From NCBI RefSeq assembly GCF_000633535.1, contig NZ_AYMR01000032.1, positions 1 to 37,973 of the forward strand: a stretch of DNA of 37,973 nucleotides. Direction: 5' to 3'. Every line of letters starts with the position of its first letter. The first letter of the stretch is position 1. Below the pieces are notes generated by a model. The model was not told the origin of the DNA. It did not search any database and saw nothing but the letters and a program-made list of their open reading frames with translations. Below are positions 25,271 to 32,617 of the stretch, in pieces. This DNA comes from Leifsonia aquatica H1aii (lineage in GTDB: Bacteria > Actinomycetota > Actinomycetes > Actinomycetales > Microbacteriaceae). The position numbers were made by a program, and so were the translations under genes.

Positions 25271-26620
25271 TCAGGCGGTATGCCCGTCGCGCGCGTACGC
25301 GATCTCGCCGCCGACGTAGGTCGCGGCGATCGTGCGGTCGTCCCCCATGGTCGCCAGCACGAAGAGCTGCTCCTCGAGCGACTCGACACGGGCGCTGCGG
25401 AAGGCGAGCAGGTCGGTGGCCTGCGGGTCGAGGACGATGAGGTCCCCCTCCTTGCCGACCTCGAGAGAACCGATCCTGTCCTCGATGCCGAGGGCCTGCG
25501 CCCCACCCAGAGTGCCGAGGTAGAGCATCTTGATCGCGTCGAGGGGGTACTGGGTCAGCTGCGCGACCTTGTAGGCCTCGTTCATCGTCGACAGGATCGA
25601 GAAACTGGTCCCGGCCCCGATGTCGGTGCCGAGCCCGACCGTCATGTTGTGCCGGAGGCTCTTGGCCTGGTGGACGTGGAAGAGCCCGCTGCCCAGGAAG
25701 AGGTTCGACGTGGGGCAATGGGCCACCGCGGAGTGCGTCTCGGCGACGCGGATCCGCTCCTGCGCCGTGAGGTGCACGCCGTGCGCGAGCACGGCTCCGG
25801 GCCCGAGGAGCCCGGAGCGGTCGTAGACGTCGAGATACCCGGCGCTCGTCGGGAACAGTGAGCGCACCCAGGCGATCTCGCCGAGGTTCTCGGAGACGTG
25901 CGTGTGCATCAGCGCACCGGGGGTCTCGCGGCGGAGGGTCGCGGCGACATCGAGCTCCTCCTGCGTGCTGGTGGGCGCGAACCGCGGGGTGACGGCGTAG
26001 AGGTTGCGACCGGTGCCGTGCCAGCGCTCGATGAGCGCTGTGGAGTCGTCGTACGCGCTCTGCGGGGTGTCGAGGAGCGCCTCGGGGGCGTTGCGGTCCA
26101 TCAGCACCTTGCCGCCCGCCATGCGGGTGCCCCGGCGCATCGACTCCTCGAAGAACGCGTCGACCGAGCCCGGGTAGACCGCGGCGAAGGCGAGCGCCGT
26201 CGTGGTGCCGTTGCGCAGCAGCTCGTCGAAGAACACGGAGGCGACGGCCGCCGAGTAGGCGGGGTCGGCGAACTTCTGCTCGGCGACGAACGTGTACTCG
26301 TTCAGCCAGTCGATGAGCTGGGCGCCGAACGCTCCGATGATGCCGGTCTGCACGTAGTGGACGTGGGAGTCGACGAACCCGGACGTGATGAGGCGGTCGG
26401 GGTAGTGGTCGACGTGCACGTCGGGCCCGAGCCGATCCTTCACCTGGCTGTACGGCCCGACCGCCGTGATGATGCCGTTCTCCACGAGCACCAGGCCGTC
26501 GGCGATGTCGATCAGGACACTGTCGTCGCCTTCGATGAACGGGTCGCCCTTCACCGTGACGACGTGTCCGCGGACGGCGTGCGTTCCCGCACCGCCGTGC
26601 TGTGCCGAATAGAAGACCAC
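25271..26620 (-). CDS. guaD: Guanine deaminase (amidohydrolase)
   Basis: A 449-aa amidohydrolase that fits guanine deaminase, which turns guanine into xanthine and ammonia. Metal ligands seen are His86 and His88 (VDSHVHY), His241 in MHTHVSE with Glu244, His280 (LAHGVHL) and Asp333 (GLGTDIGAG). TGIIGAFGAQLIDWLNEYTF and HCPTSNLFLGSGLF are typical of this enzyme rather than of cytosine or chlorohydrolase relatives. It starts at GTG with GGGGAGG about 5 nt upstream. It sits between two MFS paralogues on the same strand, which implies purine salvage or use of guanine as a nitrogen source. Length matches the family. Confidence 0.93.
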   Translation of the reverse strand: MVFYSAQHGGAGTHAVRGHVVTVKGDPFIEGDDSVLIDIADGLVLVENGIITAVGPYSQVKDRLGPDVHVDHYPDRLITSGFVDSHVHYVQTGIIGAFGAQLIDWLNEYTFVAEQKFADPAYSAAVASVFFDELLRNGTTTALAFAAVYPGSVDAFFEESMRRGTRMAGGKVLMDRNAPEALLDTPQSAYDDSTALIERWHGTGRNLYAVTPRFAPTSTQEELDVAATLRRETPGALMHTHVSENLGEIAWVRSLFPTSAGYLDVYDRSGLLGPGAVLAHGVHLTAQERIRVAETHSAVAHCPTSNLFLGSGLFHVHQAKSLRHNMTVGLGTDIGAGTSFSILSTMNEAYKVAQLTQYPLDAIKMLYLGTLGGAQALGIEDRIGSLEVGKEGDLIVLDPQATDLLAFRSARVESLEEQLFVLATMGDDRTIAATYVGGEIAYARDGHTA

Positions 26621-26723
26621 CGGACCTCCCCGAGCCAGAAGTCGTGCGACGCTGCGTTCACCGGCAGGCTAGACCCCTCCTTCCACCCCTGGCTAGTACC
26701 GGCACTCCCGGCCGGTCTCGCTG

Positions 26724-28007
26724 CTAGGCCGCGGCACCCGGACGCGGGTCGCGGAGGAGGAGCGCGGCCACCACACCGACCGCGAGCACGGCCGGCATCA
26801 GCCACAGCACGCCGCGATAGTCGGCGATGCCGGGGGAGTCGGGCAGGAGCGCGCTCGGGATGGAGGTGAGCAGCCCGCTGACGATGAAGCAGCAGCCGTT
26901 CACGATCGCCGAAGCGCTGCCGATGAGGGAGGGCGGGACGGACTCCCCCGCCACGGTGAATCCGAGCATCTGCGCACCGGAGAAGAGACCCACCGCGAAC
27001 ATGAGCGCGACGGCAGCGCCCGGCGCTTCGGTCGGCAGGTAGACCACGAGCGCGATCGCGACGCCCTGCACCGCGAGGGAGATCGCCGCCGGCCACTTCC
27101 GGCTCCCCCAGCGGTTGGAGACGATGTTCGCCAGCGGCGCCCCGACGGCGAGCCCCAGCCACGCCACGGCGGTGAGCACGGTCGCGAAGGCGGTCGTCAT
27201 GCCGCGGGCCTCCATGATCCGCGGACCCCACAGGGTGCCGACCGCGAGCATCGTGCCGAACGACGCGGCCGACAGCACCGCCGCCAGCACGACCTGCCGG
27301 TTCGCGAAGCAGCGCCCCAGTTCCACGAAGATCTGGGCGAGCACGCCGCGCCCTCGCGCGGTCGCGACCCCGACCTTCGGTGCGGACACGGGCACGGGGA
27401 CCGGTGCCGGGTCGCGCACGAAGACCAGGAACAGGACGACCAGCAGGATGCCGACGCACCCGAACGCGACGAGCAACTGCTGCCAGGAGAACACCTGGAG
27501 CAGGGCGAGGATGGCCGGCTGGCCCACCGCCGACCCGAGCGAGGCGAAGGCCTGGACCAGCCCGAACATCAACCCGTACCGTGCGGCCACGAACCAACGG
27601 CCGCCGATGTAGCCGGCCCCGACGAATCCGAAGGACGCTCCGAGGGCGAGCACGACCTGGGCCAGCGCGAGCACGAGGAAGTCCGTCGTGCCGGAGTACA
27701 GGAAGGCGCCCACTGTGACGAACCCGACCGCGATGGCGAGCAGGGGCCGTGACCCGAATCGGTCGAGCAGAGCGCCGGAGAAGAACTGCATCAGCGCGAA
27801 CACCCACGTGTAGATCGAAGCGGCCAGCCCGATCTGCCCGAGGTCGAGGTCGGCCGACTTCTGGATCTCGGGCGACACCACCGCGTACCCGGTCTGGATC
27901 GTGAAGAGCCAGACCACGAAGACCGTCGCCAGCACCCAGATCAGCCAGGCCTCCGGGCCGCCCAGTCGCGAGCGCTCTCGGATCGGCGCTGCGTCACGCT
28001 GCGTCAT
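26724..28007 (-). CDS. MFS transporter, copy 2 of two paralogues
   Basis: A 427-aa, ~12-helix major facilitator, paralogous to the gene at 23938-25233 along its whole length. ATG 28007 follows GAGGGAGG at 5 nt. It has LDRFGSRPLL as the MFS loop and a Pro/Val-rich central loop (APVPVPVSAPKVGVATARGR) that is longer than in copy 1. It is the first gene of the MFS-guaD-MFS set and is itself preceded, 73 nt upstream, by the second small paralogous protein. The two transporters could serve import and export or different purines. Confidence 0.9.
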   Translation of the reverse strand: MTQRDAAPIRERSRLGGPEAWLIWVLATVFVVWLFTIQTGYAVVSPEIQKSADLDLGQIGLAASIYTWVFALMQFFSGALLDRFGSRPLLAIAVGFVTVGAFLYSGTTDFLVLALAQVVLALGASFGFVGAGYIGGRWFVAARYGLMFGLVQAFASLGSAVGQPAILALLQVFSWQQLLVAFGCVGILLVVLFLVFVRDPAPVPVPVSAPKVGVATARGRGVLAQIFVELGRCFANRQVVLAAVLSAASFGTMLAVGTLWGPRIMEARGMTTAFATVLTAVAWLGLAVGAPLANIVSNRWGSRKWPAAISLAVQGVAIALVVYLPTEAPGAAVALMFAVGLFSGAQMLGFTVAGESVPPSLIGSASAIVNGCCFIVSGLLTSIPSALLPDSPGIADYRGVLWLMPAVLAVGVVAALLLRDPRPGAAA

Positions 28008-28080
28008 GCGAGCCTCCCTCTGCCGTCACCCTCGAGAAGCGGGGCCGCGGGTGGAAGCATCGACGGCGATGACGCGCCGG

Positions 28081-28410
28081 CTACCGGTCCGTGTCCGCCC
28101 CGTCGTCGTCGCCGAAGGTGGGCAGGGCGAACTCCGGCGACGTCAGCCCGGAGGTCAGCCCCTCGAGGCGATCGACCGTCTCGGGGCTCAGGATCTCCGG
28201 CCACTCGACGTCGATCCCTTCGGAGACCATCTGGCTCGCCGGGCCGAGCAGCAGACGCAGCTCGCGCAGCTCCCCGCCCTCATCCCGTCCCGGGAACGCG
28301 ATCACCGCGGCCTGGCTGGCGCCGGCGAGCGCCGCACCGTAGTCCAGGATGGCGTCCGCGATCCGGTCGCCGGTGAAGAGCGAGGTCCCGCCGTAGATGA
28401 TCCTGCGCAT
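28081..28410 (-). CDS. Conserved small protein of unknown function, paralogue B
   Basis: A 109-aa protein; ATG 28410 is chosen because GGGGGA lies upstream and homology with paralogue A begins here (RRIIYGGTSLFTGDRIADAI). Further shared parts are GGELRELRLLLGPASQMVSE and VEWPEI; the tail is rich in Asp. No membrane segment or known motif is found. It lies immediately upstream of MFS copy 2 on the same strand, while paralogue A lies beside MFS copy 1. A role tied to the transporters or to guanine metabolism is possible but unproven. Confidence 0.75.
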   Translation of the reverse strand: MRRIIYGGTSLFTGDRIADAILDYGAALAGASQAAVIAFPGRDEGGELRELRLLLGPASQMVSEGIDVEWPEILSPETVDRLEGLTSGLTSPEFALPTFGDDDGADTDR

Positions 28411-28478
28411 GCCTTGAATGTCCCCCGCTCCGGCCGCACATACAAGGGGGTGCGCGGAACAGGCCGTCCGACCCCGGG

Positions 28479-29573
28479 TCAGCGGCGCCGGAACGCTGCC
28501 GCTGGCGGGCAGTCGAACGGATCGCGGGCGGCGAGGCCCACCCGGTTCAGGTACTCGATGACGATGGCGTAGGAGCGGACCAGGGTGGTCTCGGTGTACG
28601 GGATGCCGTGGGTGGCGCAGTGCGCCCGGGTCAGCTCCCGTGCCCGTGCGAGCGAGGGGCGCGGCATGGAGGGGAACAGGTGGTGCTCGACCTGGTGGTT
28701 GAGGCCGCCCATCAGGGCGTTCATCCACCAGCCGCCCCTGATGTTGCGGGAGGTCAGCACCTGCTTGTTGAGGAAGTCGACGCGGGATCCGGCGGGCAGC
28801 AGCGGCATGCCCTTGTGGTTCGGGGCGAACGACGCGCCCATGTAGACGCCGAAGACGGCGAGCTGGACGCCGAGGAACGCGAACGCCATCCCGAGCGGGA
28901 GGAAGAGGAACACCAGTCCGATGTACACGCTGAGACGCACGGCGATGGCGGTGAGCTCCTGCGAGCGACCGACGGTGGGCCGGCGCTCCAGCAGCGAGCG
29001 GAAGGAGGTGACGTGCAGGTTGACGCCCTCGAGCATCAGCAGGGGGAAGAAGAAGTAGCCCTGGCGCCGGGTCATCGCCGCCATGAGGCCCTTCTGCCGT
29101 GCGGCGTCGGTCTCGGTGAACGAGATGGTGTCGAACTCGATGTCGGGGTCCTTGCCCACCGTGTTCGGGTTCGCGTGGTGCCGGGTGTGCTTGGTCATCC
29201 ACCACTGGTAGCTCATGCCGACCAGCCAGGTGGCGAGGAACCGCCCCACCCGGTCGTTGACCGGGCCGGACGCGAAGATCTGACGGTGCGACGCCTCGTG
29301 CGCCAGGAAGGCGAACTGCGTGAAGATGATGCCGAGGGCGGCCGCGATCAACAGCTGGAACCAGGAGTCGCCCAGCAGCACGAAGCCGGCGACCGCCCCG
29401 CCGAGGCCGACCGTGAGCAGCGAGAAGACCGTGATGTAGAACCCTCGGCGGCGTTCGAGCAGACCCTGATCGCGCACCTGGCCGAGCAGCTCGTTGTACG
29501 TGCTGGTCACCGGCTGGCGGCCCTCGGGCCGGGTACGGGTGCGTTGCACGGGCCCGAGAGTGGATACGGTCAT
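28479..29573 (-). CDS. Membrane fatty-acid desaturase
   Basis: A 364-aa di-iron desaturase. The three histidine boxes are HEASH (92-96), HTRHH (129-133) and QVEHH (294-298). Four long hydrophobic stretches bracket them (about 45-90, 110-125, 195-215 and 220-245). The QVEHH form, with Gln before the last box, is typical of front-end or acyl-lipid desaturases rather than stearoyl-CoA types. It introduces a double bond into membrane acyl chains and needs an electron donor that is not encoded nearby. ATG 29573 has GGAGGAA upstream. It lies downstream of the cold-shock gene on the same strand, in keeping with membrane adaptation to cold. Confidence 0.92.
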   Translation of the reverse strand: MTVSTLGPVQRTRTRPEGRQPVTSTYNELLGQVRDQGLLERRRGFYITVFSLLTVGLGGAVAGFVLLGDSWFQLLIAAALGIIFTQFAFLAHEASHRQIFASGPVNDRVGRFLATWLVGMSYQWWMTKHTRHHANPNTVGKDPDIEFDTISFTETDAARQKGLMAAMTRRQGYFFFPLLMLEGVNLHVTSFRSLLERRPTVGRSQELTAIAVRLSVYIGLVFLFLPLGMAFAFLGVQLAVFGVYMGASFAPNHKGMPLLPAGSRVDFLNKQVLTSRNIRGGWWMNALMGGLNHQVEHHLFPSMPRPSLARARELTRAHCATHGIPYTETTLVRSYAIVIEYLNRVGLAARDPFDCPPAAAFRRR

Positions 29574-29710
29574 CGTGTTCCTCCGCTGCTGTCGATGCGA
29601 CTTCCCAGCCGAGGTGTGGACGAGACCGTCCTAGATCTCTTGAGAGTACGGGGTGATGCTGTGCGTTGGCGGCGAAGGCGCCCCGTGTTCGACGGGACGC
29701 CTTCGACCGT

Positions 29711-29917
29711 TCACGCGGGTCGGATGTTCGACGCCTGCGGGCCCTTGGCGCCCTGCTCGACGTCGTACTCGACCTTCTGGTTCTCGTCGAGGTTGCGGTA
29801 GCCGCCGGTGGCGGCGATCGCGCTGTAGTGGGCGAAGACGTCGGCGCTGCCGTCATCCGGAGCGATGAAGCCGTACCCCTTCTCCGAGTTGAACCATTTG
29901 ACGGTGCCTGTAGCCAT
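29711..29917 (-). CDS. cspA: Cold-shock protein (CspA family)
   Basis: A 68-aa CSD-fold protein. RNP1-like [11 protein letters not shown] and RNP2-like VFAHYSAI are both present, flanked by the family start [14 protein letters not shown] and the GPQASNIRP ending. It binds single-stranded RNA or DNA and melts RNA structure. The start is set by this N-terminus; the frame remains open upstream, but the upstream part does not belong to the family. Three stem-loops lie in the ~95 nt before the start, and a GA-rich ribosome site (AAAGAGAGAG) sits between them and the ATG. The desaturase gene follows 137 nt downstream. Confidence 0.95.
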   Translation of the reverse strand: MATGTVKWFNSEKGYGFIAPDDGSADVFAHYSAIAATGGYRNLDENQKVEYDVEQGAKGPQASNIRPA

Positions 29918-30226
29918 CGTCTCTCTCTTTCGTGATGGGGAACCGTGGGAGCGGTTCCGTCCCCCGCGCCGAATGTGGCGCGGGCGTCTGTGCGTGCCCG
30001 ACGTCGGGCACGGGATGGTGGCGGCGCGCAGGAGATCCTGCGCGGCCTCGATGGTCGCGGCGATGCCGCAGGGCCTCGACAGTTCGTCGAGGACGGCGAA
30101 CCCCTCAGGGGTCCGGTGCGCCATGCCGGCGTACTCGCCAGCACGGGAGGCCACCCAGACGTCGTCGTCTGCCTGGCGCCAGGTGGTCGCGAACGGTGTC
30201 GCGTGTTCGAGAATGCTTGTGATGAT
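29918..30226 (-). other. Coding-like segment in frame with cspA, without its own stop or clear start
   Basis: Upstream of cspA the same frame stays open and encodes a protein-like stretch: [20 protein letters not shown], then [20 protein letters not shown] and [20 protein letters not shown], with third positions rich in G/C as in real genes. After QDLLRAA it becomes Arg/Gly-rich and runs into the cspA start. No ATG or GTG with a ribosome site fits the beginning; AAGGA lies just before two ATC codons (30226-30221). It may be a small gene with a non-standard start and read-through end, a decayed gene, or structured leader RNA. Confidence 0.35.
29939..30012 (-). promoter_or_regulatory. Three consecutive hairpins in the cspA leader
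   Basis: Three perfect stems follow one another directly before cspA: 29939-29945 with 29952-29958 (7 bp, 6-nt loop), 29963-29970 with 29977-29984 (8 bp, 6-nt loop), and the 20-bp palindrome 29993-30012 (8-bp stem with a 4-nt loop). The last ends 21 nt before the ATG, leaving the ribosome site free. The array may control translation or stability of cold-shock mRNA, as long structured leaders do in other bacteria, or terminate upstream transcription. Confidence 0.55.
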
Positions 30227-30477
30227 CGTCCTTCGGCGCCACGGGAGGGGCGCGATGTCTGGTGGGGGTGACGGCCGGCGAAGGGGCTGCGTCACGTCGG
30301 GAGGAGGAATGAGGGGCTGCTTCGAGGAGAGTCAGCGCGAGGAGAGCGGGATTCGGCGATCGCCGTCACCGCGAGTCGAACGGCCGTGGTCCGGCCGGAG
30401 TACTGCGAGCGGGGCACATCGCTGTGCGGACGGGTTCAGCATACACGGACGGCCTGAGCGGGAGCGCACGGCACGGA
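30227..30477. other. Non-coding stretch between the cspA leader and the thioesterase gene
   Basis: No gene is supported here. The only structure noticed is a 12-bp palindrome, CGGCGATCGCCG, at 30354-30365. A minus-strand TATGCT at 30442-30437 could be the -10 of a cspA promoter with a ~520-nt leader, but no matching -35 was found. Confidence 0.35.
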
Positions 30478-31260
30478 TCAGAGCCGTCGGATGGTCAGTG
30501 ACTGCTCGGCGAAGCCGACCGCACCGCCGGTGTCGTGGAGCACGGAACGGGTGACGCCCAGTCCGCTCGCACCGAAGACGACCTCGGTGTCGAGCCCGAG
30601 CCAGGCGCCCGCCGGTTCGCGGTGCAGGTGCACGGTGAGGTCGACGTTGGGGAACATCCACTCGGTCGGGTGCCGCCGCACGGCCACGCCGTTCGCGGTG
30701 TCGACGAGCATCAGCCAGGAGGCCACGGGCTCGACCTCGACGCCCGCGACGAGCGCGCGATCGGTGGAGAGCCAGACGGTCGCCCGGCCGGGCTCGGGCG
30801 GCCGGATCGCCCGCGCGTCGAGGGAGGCGACATAGCCTCCGCGCCACACCGCGCTCATCGGCCAGTGCGGCGCGGACTCCGGGTCGGGGAGAGCGTGGGG
30901 CGCGCCTCCGGCCACCTCCGCGGTGTCGAACGAGGCGAGCACCCAGGCTCGCGCCTTGACGGCGGCACGGCCGCGGATGACGGCGGTCGCCTCGACCAAC
31001 TCGATCGTGCGGCCGGGCCGGATGGTCTCGACCCGGATCTCCACCGGCTCGAGGGCGAGGAAGCCGAGGATGTCGAAGCTGATCCTGCCCAGCTGCAGCC
31101 GAGGGCCGGGCCGGGCCGCCGCGTGCTGCAGGATCTCGTGGGCGATCAGACCGCCCAGCGGGCTGAAATGGATCTCGTCATCGGCCCAGGCCCCGCCGGA
31201 CTCGGAGGTCGGGGCGTACGTGTGCTCGCCCGTCTGCAGGAAGTATGCCGTCGTCGCCAT
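30478..31260 (-). CDS. Double-hotdog acyl-CoA thioesterase family protein
   Basis: A 260-aa protein of the tandem hotdog thioesterase family (4HBT_3/TesB-like). The first half has GGLIAHEILQHAAARPGPRL, then GRISFDILGFLALEPVEI and a VIRGRAAVKARAWVLA strand; the second half has WLMLVDTANG, WMFPNVDLTVHLHREP, GLDTEVVFGASGLGVTRSVL and HDTGGAVGFAEQSLTIR, the usual order. It hydrolyses acyl-CoA thioesters, substrate unknown. ATG 31260 lacks a ribosome site but has TAGGCT 6 nt upstream. It is transcribed alone. The Asp-x-Ala in VDTANG is the likely active-site region. Confidence 0.85.
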   Translation of the reverse strand: MATTAYFLQTGEHTYAPTSESGGAWADDEIHFSPLGGLIAHEILQHAAARPGPRLQLGRISFDILGFLALEPVEIRVETIRPGRTIELVEATAVIRGRAAVKARAWVLASFDTAEVAGGAPHALPDPESAPHWPMSAVWRGGYVASLDARAIRPPEPGRATVWLSTDRALVAGVEVEPVASWLMLVDTANGVAVRRHPTEWMFPNVDLTVHLHREPAGAWLGLDTEVVFGASGLGVTRSVLHDTGGAVGFAEQSLTIRRL

Positions 31261-31266
31261 GCGTCC

Positions 31267-31272
31267 AGCCTA
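31267..31272 (-). promoter_or_regulatory. Putative -10 box of a leaderless promoter
   Basis: On the minus strand TAGGCT ends 6 nt before the thioesterase ATG, the same spacing as at two other genes in this window. No ribosome site is visible. Confidence 0.45.
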
Positions 31273-31329
31273 GGTCGTGACGGGAAGCGGGCGATGGCAC
31301 GGGATGCGGCGTGGGCCGGATGTCCCGAC

Positions 31330-32352
31330 CTAGCCCGCCGAACGCGCCGACTCGGTGGTACCGGGCGTCCGGCCCTCCGTCCAGCCCGCCGCGGCGAGGA
31401 TCTCGGCCGCGATGTCCGCGACGGTGCGTCCATCGGTCGCGACCCGGTGAACCGATCGCGCCTCGTCCAGTCGCGCCGCCGCGCTGCGGCTGCGCTCGAT
31501 GTGCTCGGCCAGCCCCGACCCGATCTCACGGCGGCCGAGCCGCTCGGCCGCCGCCGCGTCGGAGGCCGTCAGCAGCACCCCGAACGGCCGCACGTCCGGG
31601 CCGAGGGCAGCCACCAGCGATGGCATCTGCAGCACGCTGACGGTGTTCGTGAAGATCAGCCGCGAGTAGCCGATGGCCCGGTAGTTGCTCCACAGGGCGG
31701 CGAGATTGCGCTCGGCCAGATCGATGCCCTCCCGCCACGGCTCGGGGTGCGCTTGATCCAGGTTGTCGCCTTCGATGACGGCGTGCCGGATGTCGGCGTG
31801 CGCGAGGATGCGCGAGGCCTCGGCGGCGACGGACGACTTGCCGACGCCCGATCGGCCTCCGATGAAGATGACGTCGGTGGGAGTCTGCGGATGCATCCCC
31901 CCATCCTGTCGGTCGAACCGCGCGCCGGACGGATTCGACGGAAGGAGCATGAGCACCAGGACGATGATCCCGCCCACCCCCGGGATCAGTCCCAGGAACC
32001 AGAAGCCGCCGCTGAGGTTGGCGTCGTGCAGCCGTCGCCACGCGAGGGCCAGCGTCGGGACGATCGTCGCGACGAACACCAGACCGCCGACGACGAGAAC
32101 GAGCACGATGCCCGCGTCGACGTGGAAGCCGCCGCCACGCGGGCGCGAGAGGAGGGACGGGATGTATACCGCCTCCAGCAGCACCGCGATCACGAGGCCC
32201 ACGAGCGCCCACCACCAGTACTCGCTCCGGCTGGCCCGCCCGGTGAACGTGGCGTATTTGCGCCAGAAGCGGCCGAATGCGATCGGGAAGGTGGCGCCGT
32301 AGTAGGGGGCGTCGAGGGGGACGGCGCGCGCTGCGGACGATGGTGCGCTCAT
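31330..32352 (-). CDS. DUF805 membrane domain fused to a P-loop kinase-like domain
   Basis: One 340-aa frame. Residues ~20-150 are a complete DUF805 membrane domain (FWRKYATFTGRASRSEYWWW; LAWRRLHDANLSGGFWFLGL; ending PSNPSGARFD) with four hydrophobic helices. From Met153 a cytosolic P-loop domain follows, with Walker A GGRSGVGKSS (165-174), GDNLDQAHPEPWREG and a LID-like RLGRREIGSG segment; it resembles small nucleotide or shikimate-kinase-like ATPases. DUF805 proteins normally stop at ARFD, so this is either a true fusion or a second gene starting at ATG 31896, which has its own promoter-like box. The first start (ATG 32352) has GGAGG 5 nt upstream. Confidence 0.8.
   Translation of the reverse strand: MSAPSSAARAVPLDAPYYGATFPIAFGRFWRKYATFTGRASRSEYWWWALVGLVIAVLLEAVYIPSLLSRPRGGGFHVDAGIVLVLVVGGLVFVATIVPTLALAWRRLHDANLSGGFWFLGLIPGVGGIIVLVLMLLPSNPSGARFDRQDGGMHPQTPTDVIFIGGRSGVGKSSVAAEASRILAHADIRHAVIEGDNLDQAHPEPWREGIDLAERNLAALWSNYRAIGYSRLIFTNTVSVLQMPSLVAALGPDVRPFGVLLTASDAAAAERLGRREIGSGLAEHIERSRSAAARLDEARSVHRVATDGRTVADIAAEILAAAGWTEGRTPGTTESARSAG
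31903..31908 (-). promoter_or_regulatory. Possible internal -10 box before the kinase half
   Basis: On the minus strand CAGGAT lies 6 nt before the in-frame ATG at 31896. It is similar to the TANNNT boxes of leaderless genes in this window, but its first base deviates. It may allow separate expression of the kinase part. Confidence 0.3.
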
Positions 32353-32492
32353 GATCGCCTCCGGGGTCGGTCGTCGCTGAACCGCGGTTCGCCCTGAACC
32401 GTGCCGTCGACGCTACGCGGGCGGGCTGTGACACGCCTCGGACTCGCTGAGGGAGTTCGACGGATCGGACGCCCGCCCGCCCGACACACGGA

Positions 32493-32513
32493 AGCCCGGC
32501 ACGAGGCCGGGCT
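32493..32513 (-). terminator. Stem-loop after the ArsR-SRPBCC-RibD operon
   Basis: AGCCCGGC (32493-32500) pairs with GCCGGGCT (32506-32513) around a 5-nt loop. It lies 105 nt downstream of the RibD-like stop in the 265-bp gap before the DUF805 gene and can end the operon transcript. The rest of this gap shows no gene. Confidence 0.6.
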
Positions 32514-32617
32514 CCCGCTGCTAGGTGGCGCTTTCACACCGAGGCCGAGGGTACGGCAGACCGATCTCCGCCCGCGCGGGGTTGACAGCCCGAGCGCACG
32601 GTGTCGCCCTCCGGCTC

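Noticed and set aside
23938-28007. Calling the two MFS proteins guanine permeases
   Set aside because: Characterised guanine/hypoxanthine permeases belong to NCS2; context alone does not fix the substrate.
28081-30144. A 687-aa minus-strand open frame covering the desaturase region
   Set aside because: Only its last 109 codons (from ATG 28410) resemble a real protein. The rest is Arg/Pro-rich and antiparallel-frame noise over the desaturase, which has all three histidine boxes in another frame.
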